Source: Cladophialophora immunda
Taxonomy: Eukaryota; Ascomycota; Eurotiomycetes; Chaetothyriales; Herpotrichiellaceae
Reading direction: 5' to 3'
Length of the DNA stretch: 64,000 nucleotides
Assembly: GCF_000835495.1 (NCBI RefSeq)
Contig: NW_015622548.1
Coordinates: 558,001-622,000, forward strand
Shown here: positions 1 through 10,989 of the stretch, one piece after another
Layout: each line of letters starts with the position of its first letter
Numbering within the stretch: the first letter of the stretch is position 1
Made by a program: the position numbers and the translations under genes
Notes under the pieces: model-generated
Told to the model about the DNA's origin: nothing
Databases searched by the model: none
What the model saw: only the letters and a program-made list of their open reading frames with translations

Positions 1-887
1 ATTGCTCTTCATACAAACTCACTGCACCTTACTCGGGCCGAAGAGGAGAGGGGGGGCGTATTATTCATCCAGCCCTCGACAGTCATGGAGACTGCGCATG
101 GATGGCAAAAACACAACGTCGGCTGTTCCCCACTTACATGCACCAGAGCGGCTTACCTTTGGCCCTTGGGAGGGAAGCTTGGTAGATCCGCCCTCAACTT
201 TCATCCCTGCGCCTGGGGGGAGGAACCCAGAGGGGGAAAGCTTCTTGCACCAGCTGCAGCATCCGCACTATCACTGATCCGATCCTAGTGAGGTAACTCG
301 GAAAACACTCGACGGGTCCTGAGGCGTGTCCACCGGCGTCATTCTGCATCTCAGCGGGGCCTCTCAGGCTGTCCATGATTTGACAGACTCGCAAAAGGCT
401 CCTCCCTTCTCCTCTCGCAACGACCCAGTGCCTCGAGTCAAGCTCCACTATCCCGACACCCTCCGGTCGCCGAGAATTCGGATATGCAGTGGGACGTATT
501 ATTCTCGAAGCTCACTGCCACTCTATGCCTTCGCTTCGGGCTAATTCACCATCCTTTCCTGTAGAATGCTACTCCATCATTCATCCTGCTTGAACCTTCG
601 AGATGACCCTTTGGCCGCACCCAGACAGATCCCCCTCTGCTTCTTCGATCCAAGCCAGACACCTTCTCATCGGATCTTCCCTTTGTGGGAATGTCCACCT
701 TCGAGGGATTGCGCCAGGAAGACAGGATCCAAGGACAGGTTTCTTTCAAGAATCTTCCCGAGCTGTTCGACGTGGCAATACCAAAGCTCCAAGTAGAGGT
801 AGAGGTCCGGGCCAATCTATTCCACTGTCTGTTAAGATTCAGCGGAACACACCGAGCTCAGCTACTGTTGAGCTTCTACTGCGGCTC
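1..887. other. Gap before the first gene; no firm gene
   Basis: No recognisable gene. The right part is probably the 3' untranslated region of the minus-strand coiled-coil gene that ends at 888. A plus-strand open frame beginning with an ATG at 691 and stopping near 939 reads more protein-like than other frames here, but no family is recognised and it overlaps the tail of the minus-strand gene. Confidence 0.5.
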
Positions 888-2384
888 TCAGGGAGCCTTT
901 CCTCTCAGGTCCCATATGCCCGTTCTGCTAGTGTCATGAGCCTCTTCTATGGAATGATGTAACTCTGCGTCCGAAAGAGCTTGTTCGACTTCTCTTGCGA
1001 GCCGCTCTTGTTGTTCCCGAAGCATCAGGCCTTCTATGGACCTGCAAATGCAAATTTCTTGCAGTATCTGCTCAGCAAGGGTGCAGTGCATCTCAATCAA
1101 CGGTCCCATTGACGAGGACCCGGGCGGCGTATGCAGACCCGCCAATAAAGCCGCACAGGCGTTGACTCGGTCGTCCACAGATGACACCAAGGCTGACCAT
1201 TGTGGGTCCATTGGGTGGAGAAAACATGCTTTCTCCTCGCTATTACCCTTGCGAAACAAATTATCTCCGGCGTAGGTCGGGCGTCTGGAAGACGCGTAGA
1301 CGTACCATTCGTCAAACATCTTCATGGCAGCTTCCAGAGGTCCATGTACGCTGCTGATCTTTTCCAACTCTTCCAGGCAACGCGCCAGCACAAGTAATGC
1401 GTCTGACCCTGCACGGTCCACATCTTGACGGGCTCGTTCCTGGTCGAGCCACCTGCCAACGGCGGAGGCGTTGAGGTTCGCCTGTCGATCATGGCGCAGG
1501 GACTTGAGGGTGCTTAGCTGATGTTCCACACCCTCAAGCCCAGTCTTCAGCTGCGACTTCATAGATGCCTCGTAATGCTGGAAAGTGACCGCAGACTTTT
1601 CGTGTACAAGAGACAATTGGAGTACTTCATCTTCAAGATGGGCAATTCCTGAGCCAGGTATGACGCGGCCTGCGGAGCCGGAGCGAACGGCGACGTGGCG
1701 GGAAGCCAGGGGCGCAAGCGGGGTGACTGCGGTTGATATTGTCGTCTGCTTCTTGGGACTGTAATGCTGTTGGTGCACGTTGAACTCTGGTTTCCTGCCC
1801 GGTTTCACAATTGGTCTGCCAGACGAAGACGACGCATTTCCTCCTGAAAGTCCATGAGAGGCAATCGGTCTGGTGGCCCTTGGGACAACTTCCCGGACAG
1901 CCGCTGTGTCGGCGTTTGGTTTAGGGCGGGCCGACGCACTCAAGGCTCTACTATGCGACTTTGCGACCGGTAATCGTGTGTCCCCCGGGCTTCTGTTCGA
2001 AGTGGCCTGCTGCGAGCGCGAAGATGCCGTAGCAGTTGCCAGTTTAGGCGCGCTTGAAGCAGGGCGCGTAGTGCCTGCATTACTTGATGACTGGCTCCTA
2101 GAGTGGCAAGGCACTAGACGGCCACCTCGCTCAGCAGTATGTATTGTACTAGTCTTGGTGGCAAGGCGAAGATCAGGAGGCTTCGACGGGTCGCTGGGGG
2201 TTCGTGCAGATGCGTCGCTCGTGGCGCGGAGAGACGCCGTTCCCGGTTCCAGCCTTGTCGGTTCTTTTGCATCTAGTTGAATCTTCTGCGGCGCCTTCCC
2301 GGACGTCGCTGCTGAAGAAGCGTCAGGCATAGCAGAATTTGCCTTGATTGGGGACAAGATTCGCTTGGGGATGCTGGCAGGCAT
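888..2384 (-). CDS. Coiled-coil protein with basic Ser/Pro-rich N-terminal tail
   Basis: A 498-residue single-exon protein. Residues 1 to about 240 are low-complexity, rich in Ser, Ala, Pro, Arg and Lys, and look disordered. From about residue 245 a helical region begins with LEDEVLQLSLVHEKSA and continues with heptad-like Leu/Val spacing to the C-terminus, suggesting one or more coiled coils. The layout (basic disordered tail, then coiled coil) resembles microtubule-binding augmin subunits of the HAUS8 type and also a conserved but uncharacterised fungal family. I infer a cytoskeletal or scaffold role only weakly. The ATG at 2384 is the first in frame. The gene is divergent from the methyltransferase at 3141. 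It is probably real because the reading frame is long and the two halves differ in composition in a protein-like way. Confidence 0.75.
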   Translation of the reverse strand: MPASIPKRILSPIKANSAMPDASSAATSGKAPQKIQLDAKEPTRLEPGTASLRATSDASARTPSDPSKPPDLRLATKTSTIHTAERGGRLVPCHSRSQSSSNAGTTRPASSAPKLATATASSRSQQATSNRSPGDTRLPVAKSHSRALSASARPKPNADTAAVREVVPRATRPIASHGLSGGNASSSSGRPIVKPGRKPEFNVHQQHYSPKKQTTISTAVTPLAPLASRHVAVRSGSAGRVIPGSGIAHLEDEVLQLSLVHEKSAVTFQHYEASMKSQLKTGLEGVEHQLSTLKSLRHDRQANLNASAVGRWLDQERARQDVDRAGSDALLVLARCLEELEKISSVHGPLEAAMKMFDEWYVYASSRRPTYAGDNLFRKGNSEEKACFLHPMDPQWSALVSSVDDRVNACAALLAGLHTPPGSSSMGPLIEMHCTLAEQILQEICICRSIEGLMLREQQERLAREVEQALSDAELHHSIEEAHDTSRTGIWDLRGKAP

Positions 2385-3140
2385 GACACATTAGTCATGG
2401 CGCTTATCGGCCAGATCTCTGTTTCAGAATGCACCCGCTTTTGCATGTGTAAAAGAAATCAATATCCCCCGCGTAGCCGTCACTGGGGTCATGGTTCAGG
2501 GCATTTTATTTGGGTTTGGACGAGTTGGAAAAGAGAAAGTGAACCAACCGTGTCGGGAACATAACGAGGAAGGAGCATAGTAAGCAGTCGACCCATTGGG
2601 GCAACTATCCCGAGCCAAGCCAAAAGTCTCCTATTCGTCGAACTGAAGGCTTGATGAGTTCACCCTCCTCTTTCCTCCTGACTTCGCCATTTTGTAGCAC
2701 TATCAGAGCCTCAGGACAGTGATACAATGATATCTCGAATCTATACCAGGTAGGTACACCGTAAGTGAACCTCCTTGCATATCCATCTGGAGAAGGGCAA
2801 ACGATCAAGACACATTTAGAGGACAGCATCGTCCTCCAGATCGACAAATTTCAGGCCATTGCTTACTATGTTTCCATCGGAGACATACAACATGTCTCCG
2901 ACAGTGGCTGTGTTGGCGATGATATTACATTTAAACGGCTGGCTCTTCGAGAAGAGCCTTGAATCCGTGTATTTGCGTGTTTCATGCACTGAAAGAGCTA
3001 CTGTGTTGTCACCGAGAAGCGGACGTGAGCTATCCACAGGACCTCCTTCCGAAATTCGAGCATCAGCCCACATCGAATAATCCTACATCAACCAGGTCAG
3101 ACGGTCGATCCCCCCTACCCCTCAAACTGCGAACGATACC
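2385..3140. promoter_or_regulatory. Divergent promoter region of coiled-coil and methyltransferase genes
   Basis: Intergenic, 756 nt, between two head-to-head genes. It holds a perfect 10-bp inverted repeat with a 5-nt loop at 2877-2901 (arms TCGGAGACAT and ATGTCTCCGA), about 240 nt upstream of the methyltransferase start. No gene is supported inside it. Confidence 0.5.
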
Positions 3141-4022
3141 ATGGCCACTCATGACAACCAGGCGACACATAAAATGTTCAACGACGCAAACTTCACGAAG
3201 GGCTATGCGGAGAGCGCAGAAAAGATGACCGGGCACTTTGCCGGCCTGCTCATCAAACAATCAAAGCTGGAGGAAGCGCCCGACGACAAAGACTTGATCG
3301 TGCTCGATCAGGCCTGTGGAACCGGTATTGTCTCGGAGCACCTGGTAAAAGCGTTGAACAAGAAGCAAAAGGACAACCTGGACCTCACTTGCGCAGATTT
3401 CTCGGACTCTATGATCGACTTTGTCAGTCCACGGATCCGTCATCTGGAGGTGAAAAGTGCCCAGGCCATCAAAGCAGACGCCATGGACACCCAACTGCCG
3501 AGCAACAAATTCACGCATGTCCTTCTCAACTTTGGACCCATGATCTTCTCAGATTGGAAGGTCGGCATGGCCGAAACCCACCGCATTCTGCAGCCGGGGG
3601 GCACTTTGGGCATGTCCTCATGGATGAAAATGGGCTGGCCCGACGACGTGAGAAACGCCTTTGCCACGGATCCAGAGATCCCCCCGCTGCCGTCAATGGA
3701 AGAACTCTGCGCCTTGGTCAACTCAGGCGGGGGTTGGAGTGACGTGGCCTGGATTAGAGACAGCGTTACACAGTCTGGTTTCGTTGAGGTGGATGTGCGA
3801 GAGGTCTCCCATACCAGCATATTGAGTGGCGTCGATCAGTTCACCCGCATGATGACTGGAATGGTGGGTCTGGTGCAGCAAAGGACATGGACCGCGGAGC
3901 AACGGGAGAGATACAAAGATAGGGCGATGAACGCTGTGGTGTCCTATATGAAGCAAAAGTACGGCGACGGCGAGATCAGGTGGGACTGGGTCGCGATTCT
4001 GACCACGGCTAAAAAGGCTTGA
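3141..4022 (+). CDS. Class I SAM-dependent methyltransferase
   Basis: A 293-residue, single-exon enzyme expected to transfer a methyl group from S-adenosylmethionine to a small molecule; the substrate is unknown. Motif I is VLDQACGTG (Asp56 to Gly62), followed by the acidic ribose-binding residue in CADFSDSM (Asp86). Motif II/III are KADAMDTQLP and HVLLNFG, and the post-III loop is HRILQPGGTLGMSSW. This is the Methyltransf_11/25 arrangement with no extra domains, signal peptide or membrane segment, so it is probably cytosolic. The start ATG at 3141 lies in a good Kozak context (ACCATGG). Many fungal members act in secondary metabolism, but no polyketide, peptide or terpene synthase gene is in this window, so a pathway cannot be assigned. 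Confidence 0.9.
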   Translation: MATHDNQATHKMFNDANFTKGYAESAEKMTGHFAGLLIKQSKLEEAPDDKDLIVLDQACGTGIVSEHLVKALNKKQKDNLDLTCADFSDSMIDFVSPRIRHLEVKSAQAIKADAMDTQLPSNKFTHVLLNFGPMIFSDWKVGMAETHRILQPGGTLGMSSWMKMGWPDDVRNAFATDPEIPPLPSMEELCALVNSGGGWSDVAWIRDSVTQSGFVEVDVREVSHTSILSGVDQFTRMMTGMVGLVQQRTWTAEQRERYKDRAMNAVVSYMKQKYGDGEIRWDWVAILTTAKKA

Positions 4023-4575
4023 CAAGTATGAATGTCGGATCCGAAAATTTGGTAAGCAGGTCTAGAGCTTTCGATATGCAGGTATGAAGAAGCCGTCATT
4101 TCTATCCGACATGCAGAAGGGAAGAAGTTGTTGAAAAGAATCGCCCGCCTGATGATGCCTAAGTCCGAGCCGGGTCCGTAGCAGGTTGTGTACTCGGTAG
4201 TTCCAGCATAATCTTTCACCCAAACCCTTGCAGAGTCTTCTAATATCTCGGGGTGCAGAATCTCGTCCGAGTTTCAAGCGCAGAGAGGAACGGGAGGTTG
4301 TCTCCTTCTCAGAACATCCACAGTGATGTTTCCCCATCTTTGATCAGATCGAGACGCCTCGCCGAACGAGGAAACCGGTGCTAGACGATGTTTGAGCGGC
4401 ATCAAAGTTTCTCGGCAGGCACCGAAAGAATAGTCTCGTTTGCCACCACTTCCCCATCGAGGCTGTCGAAACATGCTGCATTTGTACGGAGCCTCCGTTT
4501 TTCGCGATTGTCACCTTCCTCGTTTACATCTTCGATCGTGGTCCCGACAAAAGTGATTAAACTATGCAAAAACGA

Positions 4576-4600
4576 TGCTGCTGCTGCTGCTGCTGCTGCT
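4576..4600 (+). repeat. (TGC)8 trinucleotide microsatellite
   Basis: Eight uninterrupted TGC units in an intergenic region. Confidence 0.95.
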
Positions 4601-5358
4601 CGCCACAAATATGCTCATGTCGTCTTCGATGAGAGAAGGTTGCAGCTGTAACAGGCCATTGCCGTCTCTCTGTGACAAAAGACTGGGGATTGCGCGGGGG
4701 GGCCGCCCTTCGACGTTGAGTCTGAGAGAGACGGAAAGTAATGTGAGATCCGGCCTCTCCTTAAGACGCTCTTCTTGGGACTCGACCTGCCTTACCATGT
4801 CATGCTTTGTCTTTGTGTCGAAACTCCCAGCGCAATGAGACTCTCTCAAGGCGTGGACAAGCCAGTGCCGTGCTTGTTTTAAAGAGATAGCCAGTACAAA
4901 TTGAAGCGAACTTGGGGAATCATTCGTTCTAAAAGCGCCTTGATCCTGGTCAAATGTCTACTTCCATCTCCTTTGCACAACGAGGAACAGATGGCCGCAG
5001 CGTGCGGGCGACTAGCGACACAGGGGACCAGAGCCACAGCCTTCTTCTCCCATTCCGTCTATACCTTGCATTGCCATCACGTCTCCAGCCCAGAGCTGAC
5101 TACATTAGAATCGGTGATGACTGAGAGTATTGCTTTCGACGGCTGTGAGCCTCGCCAGAGACGACGCAAGGACCGTATCTTGCTTGCCTCATCCTGCCCG
5201 TTCTTGCTGTGTAAATACAGCTCGACCGCCATGTAGTCCTCAATTCTCTCTGTTTGAATCTTGTCGCAACGGATCGTACTGGGCGAACAATGCTCATACG
5301 GTGTTTCCAGCAAGCCGAAGTTGGACAGACAATGTGTATTTTGTTAGGTTTACAGTTT

Positions 5359-5383
5359 CCCCCCCCCCTTTTTTTTTCTTTTT
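5359..5383 (+). repeat. Poly-C then poly-T run
   Basis: Ten C, nine T, one C and six or more T in succession, a pyrimidine-only tract in the gap before 6652. Confidence 0.9.
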
Positions 5384-6651
5384 TGTCTATCGCAGGTGGG
5401 TTGAGTAAGGGGGATGCCATCGCCTAGGAAGGATTCATGGAAAAATTACCAGTCGTCCTTCGCTGTTTCACAACTGATAGTGCTCTAGGCTGGGCGGGTA
5501 GCATGCCAACAGCTGGAAATCGGATCGGGCTGAGACATGGATATTGCAGCGTCTTGATGTGCTGTAGGTAAAGCATTGACTGGCCAGGGTTTCAACCCTC
5601 AACAAGCCGAACACGGTCTTTGGGGTCGCCGGATCTGAAGATGTGCTCAGACTTCCACGTGGGAAAGTTCCAAACTTGGGAGACTGTCGGGAGTGATACC
5701 TATGTATGGAATAGCACTGGACCCCAGAGACAAACATGTGAACCGCAAAGGGCGTGGTTGTTCAGTGCACGGGCTGACTCTGGTCGCAGGCAGGGGGCCG
5801 CAGCTGAGAGCAACTTCTCAGCCCCCAGGTCATGTCTAGGGAGCAGCAATTCTCCCTACTACCTAGTGTGCGTCGATGTAGGATTCGTGTGGGTGAGGTA
5901 GCAGGCTTGCTCGCATCGGGCCTTCGGATCGTATAAAGGGGAACATCGCATCGGGGAGCAGATGCCTCTGTTGAAAGATCCATAACAGAACACAAAAGCC
6001 ATGTCGATTCACCAAGCGTAAACTTGATAAAATGCAACAACCGATGCAGGGGGCCTCCAAGCACCAATAAGCCGGGGCGGCCAAGCATCAAACTGCAGCG
6101 CGAGGACCAAGTCCAGTTAAAGGCTGGTCGCTAAATTCCAGTTAAAACCGGGCCCTGACATTATCGCCGGGCGAGCCCATCACATCACATCCACCCATCA
6201 CAACATCGCCCCGATCTGGACTCCTGACCTGAGCGCCGCAGCTGGAACCAATCTCCACCTCCGCAATTTTGTGACTGGCACAAGCATCCTCTTCCTCCCT
6301 CCTTACTCTTCCCTTGAGCATTCCTTTGATCGAACCACCCGCCATCCGAAATCACCTCCACCAGCAACCTCTGAGGCTTCTGTGCCTCGAGTGTTGCTGG
6401 GTTTTCATCATTCTTTTGGCCTTCACGCCGAAACTTATCCAAAGGCACACCGCGAGCACCTTGAAGGTGGCTGCAAGTGGAGCGCTTGGTGATTCTACAG
6501 TTTTCCGGCAGACTGGCGATGCCCTTCCACGACAACAGATTCTAGCCCTCTCACCGTTCGATCGCACGATTATGTCGACTTTCGCTCTCTTATTCAGCTG
6601 AATCATTGCATCACTCAATATATCCTGGATTACCTCTTCACCCATCCCACC

Positions 6652-7680
6652 ATGTCGCCGCTGACAAACTCTCCGTCAAACCTCTCCGCTACCTCCGACG
6701 GCCAAACCTTTGCGAGCCTTCCCGTCAGTTCATCTCCTCAAATCCGAGCCGAAGACATCGAGTTACCTCCGTCTCCTTCGGAACTGGAACCTGAATCCAG
6801 CTCCTCCCCTTCACCTAGATCGTCTCCCTCGAGGAGTGTCGAGACACTTCCGAAACACGCTCATTTTCTCTCACAGAACATCACACCCTCAAGGCCTCGT
6901 GCTGCATCTCCACCCAGAAGGGTGAGGCCACTGTCGGTAGGAGGTGTGGCCAACGCGCCGCCAATGCAAAGAGCCCACTCATCGCCTGGTGTTGACGCTT
7001 CGGGCCGGTACATTACTCCTTACGGTGTCCCGAGAAGACCGTCTTCGCCACTACATTCAGGAAGAAGAAGAAGCCCGTTACGGGCAGCTGTGGAAGAGCC
7101 GTATCCCGGCGTTCCATCCTGGAGTGGCCTCAATATTGAACCCAACATACCAGAAAATGAAGAGCTTGAACTTACAGTAGACGCGGATGCGTCCCAACCT
7201 TCGCCCATGTCATCCTTCTCCAATACCTTCCCAAGAGCCAGACGGCGAGGTGCACAACCGCTTCACCAGAGCGCAAGTGCCCCATCTCTGTACGCGAGGG
7301 CCATGAGTCCTAGTGTATCTGGAAGGACATCACCATCGCCATCGTTTGCTCCGCAGAAGTACACCTACGAGCCATATCCCATGTATTCTCTCAGTTCTGC
7401 TTCGAGCATGCCCAGTACCCCAACATCGCTGCGATCTCGGTCGCCGTCCATCAGCTCGTTGGAAACAATAGAGGACGCACCAGATGCGGAAGAGGCTGCA
7501 GTGCTTGAGGAAGAGGAAGCCAAGTTGAGGGGCGAGGATGGAGATGCAGGCGACGTGCGGCGAAGAAGTTCCCTCGAGATCCGAGGGGGAAATCTGAGGA
7601 GCAACAAGGAAAGAAAGCGATGGTCGGTCTGTGGAGCGGAGCGAAGGGCGGACTTCTCTTTGGAACCCATTGAAGAATGA
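6652..7680 (+). CDS. Basic proline-rich protein (fungal family, disordered)
   Basis: A 342-residue single-exon protein rich in Ser, Pro and Arg, with many RxxS/SP sites that could be phosphorylated. Low-complexity segments occupy residues 1-110 and 205-270. The C-terminal 70 residues carry the recognisable family signature: SISSLETIEDAPDAEE, an acidic stretch, then KERKRWSVCGAERRADF and a terminal acidic LEPIEE. Proteins with this ending are annotated in Eurotiomycetes as 'basic proline-rich protein' and have no known function. No membrane segment or signal peptide is visible. The ATG at 6652 is the first in frame and follows CCCACC. I am confident it is a real gene because the conserved ending is intact; any molecular role would be a guess. 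Confidence 0.82.
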   Translation: MSPLTNSPSNLSATSDGQTFASLPVSSSPQIRAEDIELPPSPSELEPESSSSPSPRSSPSRSVETLPKHAHFLSQNITPSRPRAASPPRRVRPLSVGGVANAPPMQRAHSSPGVDASGRYITPYGVPRRPSSPLHSGRRRSPLRAAVEEPYPGVPSWSGLNIEPNIPENEELELTVDADASQPSPMSSFSNTFPRARRRGAQPLHQSASAPSLYARAMSPSVSGRTSPSPSFAPQKYTYEPYPMYSLSSASSMPSTPTSLRSRSPSISSLETIEDAPDAEEAAVLEEEEAKLRGEDGDAGDVRRRSSLEIRGGNLRSNKERKRWSVCGAERRADFSLEPIEE

Positions 7681-8363
7681 TTTGGGAGGCAGCTTTTGTC
7701 CGGGGCACACAAAAATAGGGTTTGCGCGCTGGAGACGTGGCAGAGGCTTACGCAACATTCAAATTGATTTTGGTATGGAGTCAGGAACAAGGATGACCTC
7801 AACCCGGAAAGTGCATACGAAAGAATTACGGGATCGTTGGAGGCGGCGCCTTTTCAGAGATACCCACCGAGCAAGCAGTCAGTGTTATTTTACATTCATG
7901 AAGACATGGCATAGCATAGCGTTGCATAGGAAGAAGACGTGGAACCAGGCAGCAGAGGCCACACGATGAACTCTGACGAGAAATACGAGCATAGAAAAGC
8001 CATGTTGCTTCCTTCCAATCCACGTCGATCTCCCCCGGTAGCATGTGCTGATGATTGATTCGAAATATAGTCGATAATGTGCCCATTCAGCCTCGCCAGG
8101 CACATTTTTAGCGTCGGCACGGAGCCCACTTGCGATAACGGCGCAAGGCTGTACCCTGCATAAATAAGATCTGGCCAAAACGAGCCTCACCCTTGGGTCC
8201 ATTCGATCCCACGCTGCGCCGCTGAAAACGTGCGATTTTCGATCCCGTCGAATCGGCAGCCGTCTCTTCGTTTCGAAGATATCTTCGCGATTACCCCATA
8301 CATGTCGCGGACTCCAATACAAGAGCTGTCAAGGCTCTGATCTACATAAACTTCTACAGGGCA
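7681..8363. other. Gap between proline-rich protein and Erv41 genes
   Basis: About 680 nt with no supported gene. It should contain the 3' end of the upstream transcript and the Erv41 promoter. Confidence 0.5.
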
Positions 8364-9786
8364 ATGGACTCTTCTTTTGAGAAACATGGCTTCGACGAGT
8401 CGGCATTTGGGGACAAAGGCTTGTCGGGGCTGAGGACATTCGACGCATTTCGTGAGTGCCACCCGTCGTCCCTTGAGAAAGTGTTTGGGCCTCTGATGGA
8501 ATCTTCGCGCCCTACTCTGGCTTTTGGCGTGCAGAACAACCACCATTACTGACCATCTCTGTGCAGCAAAAACAAAACCGAACTACACCTCCGCAACAGC
8601 CCGCGGCGGCCAATGGACTCTCGCCCTTATAATCCTATGCCTGTGTCTGACGGCCTCCGAGCTTCGCACGTGGTGGGCCGGGACAGAAACGCACCATTTC
8701 AGCGTTGAACGCGGTGTGGGCCATGAACTCCAACTGAACCTGGATATCGTCGTGGCCATGCCGTGTCGCGACTTACACGTCAATGTCCAGGATGCGGCGA
8801 TGGACCGGATCATGGCCGGCGACCTGCTGAAGAAGGAGGACACGAATTTTGAGCTCTGGCTGGACCCGCGCAAGTTGTTTCGGCTGAGGAAGATGCAGCA
8901 GGGTATATACCACGGCCTGCACGAGGGGGACAGGAAGAGGAAGAAGGCGGAGGAGGAAGATTCCCACGTCGGCCACGTCTTGGGACACATGCGCGAGAAC
9001 AAGGGCCGCAAGTTTGCCCGGTCGCCCAAGCTCCAGAAACACATGCCGGTGGACAGCTGTCGCATCTACGGATCCCTCGAGGGCAACAAAGTGCAAGGCG
9101 ACTTCCACATCACCGCGCGAGGGCACGGATACATGGAATTCGGCATGCAGTCCCACCTCGACCACAACCTGTTCAATTTCTCGCACCACATCAACGAACT
9201 CAGCTTCGGCCCCCACTACCCGAACCTGCTGAACCCGCTGGACAAGACAAGCGACACCACCGAGGCACACTTCATGCGCTACCAATACTACCTGTCGATT
9301 GTGCCCACGATCTTCACGAAGCGTCGAGTCGCCACCAAGAGCGGCAGCTTGGACCCCGCCGCACTCCCACAGCCTCCGACGCTGGACATGACGCCGAACA
9401 CGCAGCGCGACAAGGACGGGGTCATCCGCCACGTCCCGCACCCGGAGCAGGGCCGGGACACCAAGTCGATCTTCACGAACCAGTACGCCGCGCAGTCCCA
9501 GTCCCGCGAGGTCTCGACGTCGACCGTCCCGGGCATCTTCTTCAAGTACGACATCGAACCCATCCTGCTGATCGTCAGCGAGAGCCGGGCGAGCCTGCTC
9601 GGCCTGCTGGTCCGGCTGGTCAACGTCATCAGCGGCGTGCTCGTCGGCGGCGGCTGGATGTTCCTGCTGTCCGAGTGGGCCAGCGAGGTCTGGGGCCGCA
9701 GGAAGCTGCGGCGGAGCGAGACCGGCCTCGGCGTCCTCGACGGCTTCAAACCCAACGGCGACGCAAATGGGGATCTGAAGCATTGA
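8364..9786 (+). CDS. erv41: ER-Golgi vesicle protein Erv41 (ERGIC2 homologue)
   Basis: Cargo receptor of COPII vesicles that works with Erv46 to retrieve ER proteins from the Golgi. Two exons, 8364-8451 and 8567-9786, join across a 115-nt GT-AG intron to give 435 residues. The junction restores FDAFPKTKPNY, the classic N-terminal Erv41 sequence, which confirms the intron. Membrane segment 1 is at about residues 46-64, followed by the large lumenal domain with MPCRDLHVNVQDA and HITARGHGYMEF and the block FSHHINELSFGPHYP. A C-terminal membrane segment (LVNVISGVLVGGGWMFLL) is followed by a short cytosolic tail. Length and topology match the family. The gene is convergent with bub2. Erv46 is not in this window. 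Confidence 0.95.
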
Positions 9787-10989
9787 GACTGCCCTCCCTC
9801 CGGAACCTATCGTGGGAAAAAATAGTTGCCGAGCTCGGCTCCTGTTGGCATCTTGGGCACGAGCGCAAGTTTTTTTTGAGAGGGCGGTTTTGGGAAAGGC
9901 TAGGGGCCAGAGCGAACGGAAGCCACAGCGAGGATTGGGGTCGAGTGCACGAGCGATATCAATCCATGAGGGAATGCGAATCCGAAAACACGAGCCCCCG
10001 TCCCGTCCCGGCTATCGCACATCTTGTCTCTTTTATAGAACCCCCCCGGGGGCCTTTCTTCCGATCAAGGCGACTGAAAGAATCTACGAGGTCTACCTCG
10101 TACGTGAGCAGAGACCAACGCAAGTGGCGCCCACCGGCGGCAAGGCGAACATTGATGGCGATACGGCGGGCTGTGCGCCGTTGGATATTCCTAGGACATT
10201 TACAGGTGTTTTGAAATCCCCAGGGGACGGATCTCCGCATACTAGCCTAGGGTGGGTGGATGGAATTGCAGACGGTACGGAACAGGAGCTTTTCTGGTGT
10301 TGTCCCCCTGAGCAATGCATATCTATTGATTGACTGTCTGTCACACATTTTGGCTGCTCCCTCAACCTTGTTCCCGAGAAAGTCATTCCTACAATCCAGA
10401 GCACTTCATGCCTCTCTGGTCATTCATTTCCATCGTCAGGTTGTTGGTACATTGTTTCCCATTCGTAATCGCATATACTCCCAATATAAAAACGGCAGGC
10501 GTGATTTCCTGCCAACGAACCAAGAACTGATCTCGATTCGAGCTTTGTTTAAACCGAGCCGGACGCGAGGCAGGATATAATCCAGCCTCTCCAAGGGCTC
10601 CCGCTCGAGTACGAGCCACGTTGAGTGTTACGGTCCTATGCTCTCGAAAACCTCAAGGGCTCGTCAGCTTAACGCGGTAAGTCGTCAACGGCATTGGTGC
10701 CATTTGTCGTGTCCTGGTCGGATCAAGTTTCGCTTGAAGCGCACAGCCATCAAGTTGCGGCCCGTATCAACCTTGTCAGCTCAAAGCCGAGTCGAATTTC
10801 CGGGCCATTCCAGGATATATGCAACGAATTGTGCTGCCACTCAATGTGCCACTCAAATCGCAAAAGCTAGACTCACGGCTGAATTGAACGTCAGTCGAGC
10901 TATAATTCTTTGCACTTGCCCACGGCCGTTTCCTCATGCAGAGAGAGTACGGCAATGACCAAATTTTGGGTTTAACCATCCTATGCCTC
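9787..10989. other. Convergent 3' gap between erv41 and bub2
   Basis: About 1.2 kb between two tail-to-tail genes. No further gene, repeat or RNA is recognised; it should hold both 3' untranslated regions. Confidence 0.5.

Larger units (their letters stand above)
4023..6651. other. 2.6-kb gap with simple repeats; no gene seen
   Basis: No coding frame is convincing. It contains a (TGC)8 tract at 4576-4600 and a C10/T9 run from 5359. A TATAAA hexamer lies at 5933-5938, about 700 nt before the next start. The last part is pyrimidine-rich and probably holds the promoter and 5' leader of the basic proline-rich protein gene. Confidence 0.5.

Noticed and set aside
8773..9783. 336-codon minus-strand frame
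   Set aside because: Antisense shadow of erv41 in GC-rich coding sequence; the plus strand encodes a complete, recognisable family member.
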